Positions 35,723 to 43,815 of a DNA stretch of 63,203 nucleotides are shown here, one piece after another. The notes under the pieces are model-generated. The model did not search any database, was not told the origin of the DNA, and was given only the letters and a program-made list of their open reading frames with translations. The position numbers were made by a program, and so were the translations under genes. Positions within the stretch are counted from its first letter, which is position 1; the number at the start of each line of letters is the position of its first letter. The stretch is from an uncultured Telmatospirillum sp. (lineage in GTDB: Bacteria > Pseudomonadota > Alphaproteobacteria > Rhodospirillales > Magnetospirillaceae). The stretch spans positions 1-63,203 of the forward strand of contig CAIOJO010000565.1 in the NCBI GenBank assembly GCA_903858635.1. Reading direction: 5' to 3'.

Positions 35723-36823
35723 TCAAGAGCCGCCAAGGCGCTCCAATGCGAGAAAGGCGTTCAAGACGACCTGCTTCTTGTCGAGATTGACCGCATCGGC
35801 CCGCTCGAACAGGTGATTGGTCTTTTCCCATACCTCGACCCAACGGGCAAGGCCGGCCGCGTCGACCAGGCGGCGTTGCAGGCTCGCCTCGCCCGCCACC
35901 ACCTCGCCGGCGCCGGACATGCCGGCCACCGCGGCGGCACGGGCCAGCCACCAGCTGAACAACTCGCACACGGTGCGAAACGCCTCTTCGCCGCGCGCCA
36001 CCTTGTCGCCGAAGGCGTGCAAGGCCGCGACGTCGAGCCGCGGCAAGCCGGACAGCAGGCGCACCATCTCGCGATAGAGCTCCAAGCCACCCTCGGCTTC
36101 GAGTCCCAAGGCCTTGCCGATGCTGCCTTCGGCCAGGCCGGCGATGGCCTGGGCGTCGGCCTCGCCGAGCTCCGGCCGCAAGCGGTGCAACAGGTCGACC
36201 ACCATGGGCTGGGCCAGCGGCCGCAACGCCAGCCGGCGGCAGCGCGAGCGGATCGTCGGCAGCAACCGTCCGGGGCTGTGCGAAACCAGCAGCATCAAGG
36301 CTCTACGCGGTGGTTCTTCGAGAACTTTGAGAATGGCATTGGCGCTCGAGCGGTTCATTTCGTCGGCGGCGTCGACGATCACCACCCGCCAGCCGCCCTC
36401 GGCCGGAGTCAGCGACAAAAAAGCGCCGACGTCGCGCACGTCGTCGACGGTGATCTCGGTCTTCAGCTTGGTCTTCTTGTCGTCGGTCCACCCCCGTTCC
36501 ACCACCTTGAAATCGGCATGGCCACCCGAGGCGACCCGCCGGAACACTGGATGGCCGGGGTCGATGGCCAGGCTGGGGGGCGTCTGTGGCATGTCGCCGA
36601 ACAGTCCGCCGGTGGCCGGCGGAGACCCGCCGGCCAGGACGAAGCGGGCAATGCGATAGGCCAGGCCGGCCTTGCCGATGCCGCGCGGTCCGCAGATCAG
36701 CCAGGCATGGGCCAGCCGCCCCGAGGTCCAGGCATCGAGAAACGCCTGCTCGGCCGCCGCATGGCCGAACAGCTCGGGATTGTTGCGGGAGGTCAGTTCG
36801 GCAGGGTCGAGGAGTGCGTTCAT
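35723..36823 (-). CDS. holB: DNA polymerase III delta' subunit
   Basis: 366 residues. An AAA+ clamp-loader fold: the P-loop region is GPRGIGKAGLAYRIARFVLA, degenerate as in delta'. Sensor motifs are VVIVDAADEMNRSSANAILK and EEPPRRALMLLVSHSPGRLL, followed by TIRSRCRRLALRPL, the arginine-rich SRC motif. Residues 250-366 form the helical collar. It loads the beta clamp together with delta and tau/gamma. The gene follows tmk, as in most bacteria, but 173 bases of palindromic DNA (element B) separate them. Confidence 0.95.
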   Translation of the reverse strand: MNALLDPAELTSRNNPELFGHAAAEQAFLDAWTSGRLAHAWLICGPRGIGKAGLAYRIARFVLAGGSPPATGGLFGDMPQTPPSLAIDPGHPVFRRVASGGHADFKVVERGWTDDKKTKLKTEITVDDVRDVGAFLSLTPAEGGWRVVIVDAADEMNRSSANAILKVLEEPPRRALMLLVSHSPGRLLPTIRSRCRRLALRPLAQPMVVDLLHRLRPELGEADAQAIAGLAEGSIGKALGLEAEGGLELYREMVRLLSGLPRLDVAALHAFGDKVARGEEAFRTVCELFSWWLARAAAVAGMSGAGEVVAGEASLQRRLVDAAGLARWVEVWEKTNHLFERADAVNLDKKQVVLNAFLALERLGGS

Positions 36824-36864
36824 CGGGCCAGTCTAATCGGCGGAATGCCCGCGTCAAAGCGGAT

Positions 36865-36996
36865 GCGCCGCAGGCATTCATATGAACCACCAAGGCGCCA
36901 AGACGCCAAGGGGGTATGCACTGCTGCAGCTCCGGGTCTCAGGGCCTTGGCGCCTTTGCGTCTTGGCGGTTCACTTAAACTGTATGCCTGCGGCGC
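36865..36996. repeat. Long inverted repeat inside the tmk-holB operon (element B)
   Basis: Outer arms GCGCCGCAGGCAT 36865-36877 and ATGCCTGCGGCGC 36984-36996 are perfect inverse complements. Inner arms run AACCACCAAGGCGCCAAGAC (from 36885) against CTTTGCGTCTTGGCGGTT at 36953-36970. Each inner arm is built from the repeated word CCAAG(G/A)CGCCAAG. The right outer arm ends on the base before the tmk stop codon. The transcript would carry a very long hairpin between two essential genes. Confidence 0.8.
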
Positions 36997-37632
36997 TTAG
37001 GCGGGCAACAGTCGGGTCTCTACGGCCTGCCAGATCGCCGCCTGCACCTCGTCCACCGTGCCCAGGGCCGAGATCACCACACAGCGTTCCGGATGGGCGG
37101 CGGCGATGGCCAGGAAGCCTTGGCGCAGGCGGTGGTGGAAGTCGTGGCCCATGCGTTCGTAGCGGTCTTCGACGCCGCCCCGTCCGGCGGCGCGGGCCAG
37201 TCCGTCTTGCACCGGCAGGTCGAGAATGATGGTCAGGTCGGGGGCAAAGCTGCCCACCGTGACGTCGTACAGCCGCTGCAACGCCGCCTCGGGCAGGCCG
37301 TGGCCGTAACCCTGATAGGCCAGGGTGGAATCGGCGAAACGGTCGCTGACCACCCAGCGGCCTTCGGCCAGGGCCGGCCATACGCTGCGCACCAGATGTT
37401 CGCGCCGCGCGGCGTAATGCAGCAGGGCCTCGGTGAGCGGATCCCAGCGCTCCACCGCCCCTTCCACCAGCAGCCGGCGGATCTGCTCGGCGCCCGGCGC
37501 GCCACCGGGCTCGCGCGTGGTCAGGACGTCGACTCCGCGGCCGCGCAAGGCCTCGGCCAGCAGGCCGAGTTGGGTCGACTTGCCGGCCCCCTCGCCGCCC
37601 TCGAAGGTGATGAAGCGGCCGGCCTTGGTCAT
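36997..37632 (-). CDS. tmk: Thymidylate kinase
   Basis: 211 residues, the standard length. P-loop FEGGEGAGKSTQ, the DR(Y/F) motif in VVSDRFADSTLAYQG, TREPGG at the dTMP-binding loop, and the LID region arginines AGRGGVEDRYERMG. It converts dTMP to dTDP. The gene starts 1 base after the D-alanyl-D-alanine carboxypeptidase stop codon, so it is the distal part of the dacA-like/tmk/holB run on the minus strand. Confidence 0.96.
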   Translation of the reverse strand: MTKAGRFITFEGGEGAGKSTQLGLLAEALRGRGVDVLTTREPGGAPGAEQIRRLLVEGAVERWDPLTEALLHYAARREHLVRSVWPALAEGRWVVSDRFADSTLAYQGYGHGLPEAALQRLYDVTVGSFAPDLTIILDLPVQDGLARAAGRGGVEDRYERMGHDFHHRLRQGFLAIAAAHPERCVVISALGTVDEVQAAIWQAVETRLLPA

Positions 37633-38808
37633 TTACTCCTTCGAGCCCCACAGCAGGTGTTTGACCGCGGTGCCGATACGCCCGACGAAGCCCAGCTTGC
37701 CGACATCGGCGGCGGCCACCAGGGGAAGCTCGGTGGCCGGCATGCCCGGCGCGGTGATCACCAGGGTGCCGACCTGGGTGCCCTTTTTGACCGGCGCCGG
37801 CAACGGGCCGGTGTAGTTGACCGTCACCTTCATCTCGTGCCGGGCGGTGCGCGGCAGGGTGATGGTGAGATCCTGCGGCACCGCCAGCGGCACCGTCTTG
37901 TCGAGGCCCAGCCACACATCGGCGTCGGTCACCACGTCGCCGGCCTTGAACAGATGATAGTCGTCGAACTCGCGGAAGGCCCATTCGATCAGGCGCTGCG
38001 ATTCCTCGGCCCGCTGCTTGATCGAGGTCATGCCATTCATCACCACGATCACCCGCCGCCCGTCGCGAATGGCCGAGCCGACCTCGCCAAAGCCGCCGTC
38101 CTCGGTATGGCCGGTCTTCAGGCCGTCGGCGCCGGGGATATTCTCCCAGATCAGCGGATTGCGGTTGTCCTGCTTGATGTTGTTGAAGGTGAAGGTCTTT
38201 TCGCCAAAGATCGGATAATACTCGGGAAAATCCATGATCAGGCGGCGCGCCAGAACCCCCAGATCATGTGCCGTCATCTGGTGCCCCTTCTCGGGCCAGC
38301 CGCTGGCATTGCGGAAGGTCGACTTGGTGAGGCCGATCTCGCGGCTCTTGCGGGTCTCCTGCTCGGCGAAGGCTTCCTCGCTGCCGGCCAGTCCCTCGGC
38401 CAGGACCGAACAGGCGTCGTTGCCCGACTGGATGATGACGCCGCGCAACAAATCCTCGACCCGGACCATCGAATGGACCGGCAGGAACATCAGCGATCCC
38501 TCGGTCTTATAGTGCTTCTTCCACGCCGTCTCGGTCACCGGAAGCTGGTCGGTCATTTTCAGGCTACCGTCCTTGAGCCGCGAGAAGACCATATAGACGG
38601 TCATCAGCTTGCTCATCGACGATGGCGTCATCAGGTCGTCGGCGTTCTTCTCCAGCAGCACGGCGCCGGTGTTGAAATCGATGACCACGGCCTGTTTGGC
38701 GGCCGTCTCGATGGTTTCGGTGGCGCGAGCGACGGGCGCCCAAGCCAGCAGCAGTGCCGCGCCGAACAGCAGCGGGCGGCTAAGGAGGGTCGGAGACATT
38801 GTCAGCAT
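37633..38808 (-). CDS. D-alanyl-D-alanine carboxypeptidase (penicillin-binding protein 5/6 type)
   Basis: 391 residues with a signal peptide (LLFGAALLLAWAPVARA). The three catalytic motifs are present: SxxK in PSSMSKLMTVY, SxN in IQSGNDACSVLAEG, and KTG in ADGLKTGHTEDGG. A C-terminal beta domain (PBP5_C) follows from about residue 285, and the end is a short amphipathic helix (RIGTAVKHLLWGSKE) that would anchor it on the outer face of the inner membrane. It removes the terminal D-Ala from peptidoglycan pentapeptides. Its stop abuts the tmk start. Confidence 0.95.
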   Translation of the reverse strand: MLTMSPTLLSRPLLFGAALLLAWAPVARATETIETAAKQAVVIDFNTGAVLLEKNADDLMTPSSMSKLMTVYMVFSRLKDGSLKMTDQLPVTETAWKKHYKTEGSLMFLPVHSMVRVEDLLRGVIIQSGNDACSVLAEGLAGSEEAFAEQETRKSREIGLTKSTFRNASGWPEKGHQMTAHDLGVLARRLIMDFPEYYPIFGEKTFTFNNIKQDNRNPLIWENIPGADGLKTGHTEDGGFGEVGSAIRDGRRVIVVMNGMTSIKQRAEESQRLIEWAFREFDDYHLFKAGDVVTDADVWLGLDKTVPLAVPQDLTITLPRTARHEMKVTVNYTGPLPAPVKKGTQVGTLVITAPGMPATELPLVAAADVGKLGFVGRIGTAVKHLLWGSKE

Positions 38809-38889
38809 GGATCCTCAATGAGGGGTGGCGGTCGGCGCGAGTCTCGGCCCGGGACGCTTAACAGGGAATTGCGCCCAAATCGGGGCACG

Positions 38890-39855
38890 TCAATCGACCA
38901 CGAGCTTGGCGTCGGGATACCCTGAACTGATGACTTTCTCAAGCAGCGCATCGGCATCGTCGACCTTGGCGATGGGCCCCATCCGCACCCGGAAGAAGGT
39001 GCCGGACGGCGTCTTGACCTGGGAAATGTTGGCTTGGCCGAGCGGCGACAGCGAGGCGCTCAAGCGATTGGCATTGTCGAAGCGGCTGAAGGCGCCGGCC
39101 TGGATATAGAGTTGGGTCGGCTTGACCGGCACCAGCCTGACCTGCTGGGCCTCCAGATGCTGCGCATCCAGTTCCGCCGCGGCGGCGGGCGGCGGCACGC
39201 TCGACCGCGCCGCGCCGGGCAGCGGACGGTTGGCCGGCTTGGCGGATTCGCGGAGGCCGGCGGGGGCGGCCAGGGTTTCCGCCTGGACGCTGGGGCGCGG
39301 CGCCGCCGCCACCTGCGGCTCGTCACCCTGGGCGGTCTTCAGGCGCAGCGCCAGCGAGCGGGTCTCGTCGGCCATGATCTGCACCCGCACGCGGGCCGTG
39401 CCCTGCAATTCCATGCCGAGCAATTGCGCCGCCCGGCGCGACAGATCGAGGATGCGGCTATGGGCGAAGGGGCCCCGGTCATTGATCCGGACGACCAGCG
39501 AGCGGCCGTTATCCAGGTTCGTTACGCGAACGAAACTTGGCATCGGCAGGGTGCGATGGGCTGCCGTGACCTCGTTCTGGTCGAAGACCTCGCCATTCGC
39601 CGTGAATTTGCCGTGAAAGTCGGGGCCATACCACGAGGCGACGCCGGACTCGTCGTAATTGTAGTCCTCGCCCGGATAGTACCAGACGCCCTGGATCTGG
39701 TACGGCTTGCCGATCTTATAGGCGCCTTGCCGTTCCGTCCCCGCTCCGTCCTTGATCGGATAGCTGGCCTGCTTGGTTCCCGCACAGGCCCCCAACCAGG
39801 CACAGCCCGCGATCACCACCAGCAGGTGAACAGGCCGCAAGCCCCGTCCCATCAT
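38890..39855 (-). CDS. rlpA: RlpA septal ring lytic transglycosylase / lipoprotein with SPOR domain
   Basis: 321 residues. A lipoprotein signal ends LGAC (lipidated Cys at about 24). The double-psi beta-barrel domain contains SGVASWYGPDFHGKFTANG and LVVRINDRGPFAHSRILDLS, the RlpA active-site regions with the catalytic Asp and His. After a Pro/Ala linker the SPOR domain begins at LYIQAGAFSRFDNANRL, binding denuded glycan at the septum. It cleaves naked glycan strands. The gene lies 81 bases before the carboxypeptidase in the same direction. Confidence 0.94.
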   Translation of the reverse strand: MMGRGLRPVHLLVVIAGCAWLGACAGTKQASYPIKDGAGTERQGAYKIGKPYQIQGVWYYPGEDYNYDESGVASWYGPDFHGKFTANGEVFDQNEVTAAHRTLPMPSFVRVTNLDNGRSLVVRINDRGPFAHSRILDLSRRAAQLLGMELQGTARVRVQIMADETRSLALRLKTAQGDEPQVAAAPRPSVQAETLAAPAGLRESAKPANRPLPGAARSSVPPPAAAAELDAQHLEAQQVRLVPVKPTQLYIQAGAFSRFDNANRLSASLSPLGQANISQVKTPSGTFFRVRMGPIAKVDDADALLEKVISSGYPDAKLVVD

Positions 39856-39894
39856 TTAGTGGTCCCCACGCCGAGATACCGAAGATATGGTAGA

Positions 39895-40902
39895 TTACTT
39901 GCTTGCTACCCGGTCGGCAAGGGTTCCCGCCGCCACCGCGAAAAAGACCGAGCGATTCCATTTCATCAGCGCCCGGAAATTGTCATAGACCAGGTAGGGC
40001 GGGCCGCGGCCGACATCGTCGCCCTTGCCGGTTTCGGCCCGGACCAGCGAGGCCATGATGCTGTGGCTGGCCGGCAACGGTTTGCCGTTGGCCTGGCGGA
40101 TGCCGAGGTGGCGCCATTCGTTCAAGCTTTTCTTGACGTCGAGGCCGAACAGCGCCGGGGCCAGATCCGTCTTCGGCAGTTTGACCGCCCTTCCCCAGTG
40201 CTGGTGCGGGTTCCAGCCGATCTGCGCCAGATAGTTGGCGGCCGAGGCAAAGACGTCGGGCGGCAAGGTCCAGATGTCGGGCTTGGCCTGGCCGCTCCAG
40301 CTCCGGGCATACTTGACATGGGTGGACGGCATGAACTGGCATTGCCCCATGGCGCCGGCCCACGAACCGCGCATCCGTTCGGCCGGAACCCCGCCGTCGA
40401 TCATGGTCAGCGCATTGATCAGTTCACCGCGGAAATACTGGCTGCGCCGTCCGTCATAGGCCAGTGTCGCGAGCGCCGCCACCACCGAATAACCGCCGGT
40501 CAGGCGGCCGTAGTCGGACTCGATGCCCCACATGGCGACGATGACCGGGGCCGGAACGCCGTAGCGGCGAGCCACCGCGCCCAGCAGCTTCTTGTGGTGG
40601 GACAGCCGCTGGCGGCCGTTCTTGACGCGCTGCGGGCTGACCACATTGGCCATGTATTGGTCGAAACTGAGGGTGAATTCCGGCTGCTTGCGATCGAGCT
40701 CGATGACCCGGTCGATCGGCTGCACATCGGCCAGGGCCTGGTCGAAAGTCGCCGGGCGGATGCCGCGGGCCAGGGCGTCGGCCTTGAGCGCCGCCAGCCA
40801 AGTGGGAAAATCCTGCGTCGGCTCGGCCCAGGCCGGACGCCCGAGCCCCTGCCCCAGCATCATCACGCCGGCCGTGATCACGGCGAGCCACCTTGCCCTC
40901 AT
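39895..40902 (-). CDS. Lytic murein transglycosylase, MltB type
   Basis: 335 residues from ATG 40902 (GAAGGGAA upstream). A Sec signal peptide ends around GRPAWAE with no lipobox, so it is a soluble periplasmic form. The SLT fold shows MWGIESDYGRLTGG (catalytic Glu) and GSWAGAMGQCQFMPSTHVKY, with NYLAQIGWNPHQHWG further on, all typical of the MltB family (SLT_2). It makes 1,6-anhydro-muropeptides. Its end is 39 bases before rlpA, so the two peptidoglycan enzymes are likely co-transcribed. Confidence 0.93.
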   Translation of the reverse strand: MRARWLAVITAGVMMLGQGLGRPAWAEPTQDFPTWLAALKADALARGIRPATFDQALADVQPIDRVIELDRKQPEFTLSFDQYMANVVSPQRVKNGRQRLSHHKKLLGAVARRYGVPAPVIVAMWGIESDYGRLTGGYSVVAALATLAYDGRRSQYFRGELINALTMIDGGVPAERMRGSWAGAMGQCQFMPSTHVKYARSWSGQAKPDIWTLPPDVFASAANYLAQIGWNPHQHWGRAVKLPKTDLAPALFGLDVKKSLNEWRHLGIRQANGKPLPASHSIMASLVRAETGKGDDVGRGPPYLVYDNFRALMKWNRSVFFAVAAGTLADRVASK

Positions 40903-40994
40903 GCGCCTGTTCCCTTCGGTCCCCACCGTCACCCCCCTTCTGCCACAGCCGTTCCGCCCCCGCAACGCGTTTGCGTCGGCGCTCGAAAGAGGTC

Positions 40995-41126
40995 TCACCA
41001 CGGAGACACGGAGAGCATGGAGATCTGATGATGTGATAGAGGTCAAACTGTCGAGCCCGTTCAAGGACCCTGGCTAAGCTATTATTCTTCCTTCGTGTTC
41101 TCCGTGCCTCCGTGGTGAAAATCACC
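40995..41126. repeat. Long imperfect inverted repeat (element C)
   Basis: Left arm TCACCACGGAGACACGGAG (40995-41013) continuing AGCATGGAG. Right arm GTTCTCCGTGCCTCCGTGGTGA (from about 41097), its near inverse complement. CACGGAG recurs within the left arm and CTCCGTG within the right. About 70 AT-richer bases separate the arms. It lies in the gap between the ydcF-like gene and mltB, and its right end reaches the ydcF-like stop. Confidence 0.75.
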
Positions 41127-41127
41127 C

Positions 41128-41919
41128 TCAGGGTCCGGGGAACAGGGCATCGCTCCAGCCGGCCAGACGATAGAAGGTCAGCCCGATCCATTCGTGCAAC
41201 GCCTGGGCGAGCAGCCGCAGGCGGGTCACCGGCAGGTCGATATCGGCCCATTCGGGACCGCCGCCGCTGCTGAAATCGACCGGATAGGCAATGATTCGCC
41301 AACCGGCCCGGCGAAAGGCGCCGACCGAGCGCGGCAGGTGGCGGGCCGAGGTGATCAGCACCCAGCTCTGACCGGGCTTGGGATCCGCCAGGCGGGCGCT
41401 GTAGATGGCGTTCTCGTAGGTGTTGCGCGACTCGTCCTCGACCAGCAGGCGATCCTCCGGGATTCCCAGCTGGATCAGCAGGCTGGCCGCCAGCGGCGCT
41501 TCGCGCGGTTCGGGGCGCAAGGGGTCGGCGCTGCCGCCGGTGAACAGGACCTTTGCCTCGGGATGGGCCTTGGCCAGCAGCACCGCTTCGACCAGACGCT
41601 CGGCGGCGTCGTTGAGGCTGATCTGCTGATGTGCCTGGCTGAGATATTGATCGATGGCGCCGCCCAGGATGATGATTCCGTCGAGATGGGCGGGCAGCGG
41701 CGGATTGGCCGGGAAGCGATCCTCCAGGGTGCGGGTCAGGAAGGGCTGAACCGGCGACACCACCAGCAAGGTGAACAGGACGACGACCAGCGACAGCAGG
41801 ATGCGGCCGCCCCGCCACCAGCGAGTCCAGGCCAGGACCGCGGCGAAGATCAGGGCGAGCCACAACAGCGTGCCCGGGGTCAGCGCCGTACCGAGCAATT
41901 TGGTGGCGAAGTAGCTCAT
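41128..41919 (-). CDS. YdcF family (DUF218) membrane protein
   Basis: 263 residues from ATG 41919; a TTG at 41949 would add ten residues. Two N-terminal membrane helices (TLLWLALIFAAVLAW and ILLSLVVVLFTLLVV) precede the DUF218 domain: IIILGGAIDQYLS, ADPLRPEPREAPLAA, LLVEDESRNTYENAIYSA (the conserved Glu and Asn) and WVLITSARHLPRSVGAFRRA. E. coli YdcF binds SAM, and ElyC/SanA relatives act on envelope polysaccharide synthesis. The role here is probably in cell-envelope maintenance. Confidence 0.88.
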   Translation of the reverse strand: MSYFATKLLGTALTPGTLLWLALIFAAVLAWTRWWRGGRILLSLVVVLFTLLVVSPVQPFLTRTLEDRFPANPPLPAHLDGIIILGGAIDQYLSQAHQQISLNDAAERLVEAVLLAKAHPEAKVLFTGGSADPLRPEPREAPLAASLLIQLGIPEDRLLVEDESRNTYENAIYSARLADPKPGQSWVLITSARHLPRSVGAFRRAGWRIIAYPVDFSSGGGPEWADIDLPVTRLRLLAQALHEWIGLTFYRLAGWSDALFPGP

Positions 41920-42162
41920 GATCCGGTGATACAGGCCGCCGCCCGCCAAGGCAACAAGGAGGCCGCTGCACCAGCCGACGGTCCAGGCGGCATTAGGGCG
42001 ACCGCCTTATAGGCCGGGCGCTTGCCTTTCGACGCTTGCCGCGGTATCAGCACAGCCAGCCTCGGCCGCTCAGAACCGATTTATGATCAAAGCGGTTTCC
42101 AGCCCTGCCGAGGCGCCGCAGTATATCCACAGAACGGCCGTGTCCTGCGGTCCTCTGGGTAT

Positions 42163-42252
42163 GGATGGGTGTCCGAGTGGTTTAAGGAACCGGTCTTGAA
42201 AACCGGCGAAGGTGCAAGCCTTCCGTGGGTTCGAATCCCACCCCATCCGCCA
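42163..42252 (+). tRNA. tRNA-Ser(UGA)
   Basis: The 7-bp acceptor GGATGGG 42163-42169 pairs with CCCATCC 42242-42248, followed by G73 and an encoded CCA (42250-42252). The anticodon stem CCGGT/ACCGG surrounds the loop CTTGAAA with anticodon TGA. A long variable arm (GGTGCAAGCC region) typical of serine tRNAs and the T-loop GGTTCGAATCC are present. It reads UCA codons, and with wobble or modification the other UCN codons. Confidence 0.95.
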
Positions 42253-42276
42253 CAAAAGCTGAAGGGCCCCGCGGCC

Positions 42277-43053
42277 ATGCTCGACATGAGGCGAGTCGCC
42301 CGTCTTGCGATTGGCGGCGTGGTGATTTCCTCGGTGGTCATGACGGCCGCATGGCTGATGGCCTCGATCGATCTGCCGCTCGGCCGCGATCAGGGCATTT
42401 TCGCCTGGGTCGGGGAAACCATTCTGCGGGGCGGCCTGCCCTATGTGGATGCCTGGGACGTCAAAGGGCCGGGTGCGCACGCGCTCTACGCCCTGGCGAT
42501 CGCCATGTTCGGACCGACCGAGCAGGGAATCCGCTGGTTCGATACCGTCTTCCAGTTGGCCGGCTTGGCCGCATTCCTGCGGATCGGATTGTCGCAGGGG
42601 CGTCCCTTGGCCGGGGTGATGGGGTTCGCCATAGCGGTCGGCGCCGGAATCAGCGGGTCGTGGTGGGACAGCGCGCAGCCGGACGGTTGGGCCGGCATCC
42701 TGCTGGTGTGGTCCGGCGCCTTGTTGATCGGCCGGCGTGTCTCCCTGGCCAGCATGGCGGGGGCCTGCCTGTTGATCGGCGTCGCCACCTCGATCAAGCC
42801 GCTCTATCTGCTGTTTGGACTGGTGCCTCTGCTGCAACTTCTGCAGGCGCCGGACCGGGGAAGGCGGCGCCTGCTGCTCCTGGCGGCGGTCGTCGGCGGT
42901 GGCCTGCTGGTCGAGGATAACGACGACAACAATCTGATGCAGAAAACGTCGCGTGCCTATCTGGGAGACTTCCCGGAACTTGAGAGCTTCATCGCGCGAT
43001 ACTATGTTCCGGTTGCCAGCAATGCCCACTACGTCGCATACGCCCGCCGATGA
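42277..43053 (+). CDS. GT-C (GT39/ArnT-like) membrane glycosyltransferase, apparently internally shortened
   Basis: 258 residues, starting 25 bases after the tRNA. The first luminal loop has the GT-C signature: LGRDQGIFAWVGETILRGG, then PYVDAWDVKGPGAHALYAL. About six membrane helices follow. At about residue 213 the chain leaves the helix VVGGGLLVEDN and passes directly to NNLMQKTSRAYLGDFPELES and SNAHYVAYARR, which looks like a normal C-terminal tail. Family members have 450-550 residues, so an in-frame internal deletion is likely and activity doubtful. It faces the arabinose-donor genes. If functional it would transfer sugar from a polyprenyl-phosphate carrier. Confidence 0.6.
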   Translation: MLDMRRVARLAIGGVVISSVVMTAAWLMASIDLPLGRDQGIFAWVGETILRGGLPYVDAWDVKGPGAHALYALAIAMFGPTEQGIRWFDTVFQLAGLAAFLRIGLSQGRPLAGVMGFAIAVGAGISGSWWDSAQPDGWAGILLVWSGALLIGRRVSLASMAGACLLIGVATSIKPLYLLFGLVPLLQLLQAPDRGRRRLLLLAAVVGGGLLVEDNDDNNLMQKTSRAYLGDFPELESFIARYYVPVASNAHYVAYARR

Positions 43054-43071
43054 TCGGCAGAGAAATAGGGG

Positions 43072-43815
43072 CTAGATCCTCATGCGCTTGAACAGCCCCT
43101 CGGGCAGCAGCCGGATGACCAGCATGATGACGCGCCAGATCGGTCGCACGTAGAGGACATCCCTGCCCCGCTCCTGGGCGCGGCGCACCGCCTGGGCGAC
43201 TTCGATAGGCTTGGCGGTCAGCAGGGGCGGTAGGGCCATTCCCTCCGTCATGCGGGTGTCGACGAAGCCCGGTTTCACCGTCAGCACCGCGACCCCTTTG
43301 CCGGCCAGGCGATTGCGCAGGCCGGACAGGAAAGCGGTGAAACCGGCCTTGGCCGAGCCGTAGACATAGTTGCTGGCGCGGCCACGATCGCCCGCCACCG
43401 AACTGATGCCGACGATATGCCCGCTGCCGCGCCGTTCCATGCGCGCCGCCACGGCATTCAGCAACAGGGCGGGAGCATTGTAATTGCTGCGCATGATCAG
43501 GTCGGCGGCGGCCGCGTCGGCCTCTGCCGCCTGCTGCTGGCCGAGCAGCCCGACGACGCACAGCGCGATATCGGGCGGCTCGCCCAGGGTGTCGAGGAAA
43601 CGCTCGTGGCCGGCCAGGTCGAGAAGGTCGCATTCGGCCAGGCGCACCGTCGTGCCGTGCCGCAGCTTGAGGTCTTCGGCATCCGGCGCCAGGCGCTCGA
43701 CCCGGCGGGCGGCGAGGATCAGGGAAGCGCCCGCCTTGGCGTATTCCCGGGCCAGCGCACGGCCGATGTCGGAGGCGGCGCCGACGATCAGCACGGTGGA
43801 AGATTTGCCAGTCAT
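43072..43815 (-). CDS. SDR oxidoreductase, DprE2-like
   Basis: 247 residues. Rossmann glycine motif VLIVGAASDIGRALAREYAK, catalytic Ser in GISSVAGDRGRASN, and the YxxxK pair in YVYGSAKAGF. The end VRPIWRVIMLVIRLLPEGLF is the amphipathic tail typical of DprE2 (Rv3791) homologues. With DprE1 it converts decaprenylphosphoryl-ribose, via the 2-keto intermediate, to decaprenylphosphoryl-arabinose using NADH. Its ATG overlaps the DprE1 stop as ATGA. Confidence 0.85.
   Translation of the reverse strand: MTGKSSTVLIVGAASDIGRALAREYAKAGASLILAARRVERLAPDAEDLKLRHGTTVRLAECDLLDLAGHERFLDTLGEPPDIALCVVGLLGQQQAAEADAAAADLIMRSNYNAPALLLNAVAARMERRGSGHIVGISSVAGDRGRASNYVYGSAKAGFTAFLSGLRNRLAGKGVAVLTVKPGFVDTRMTEGMALPPLLTAKPIEVAQAVRRAQERGRDVLYVRPIWRVIMLVIRLLPEGLFKRMRI

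Noticed and set aside
42022-43053. Longer start for the GT-C gene running through tRNA-Ser
   Set aside because: It would translate the tRNA; ATG 42277 gives a natural N-terminus.
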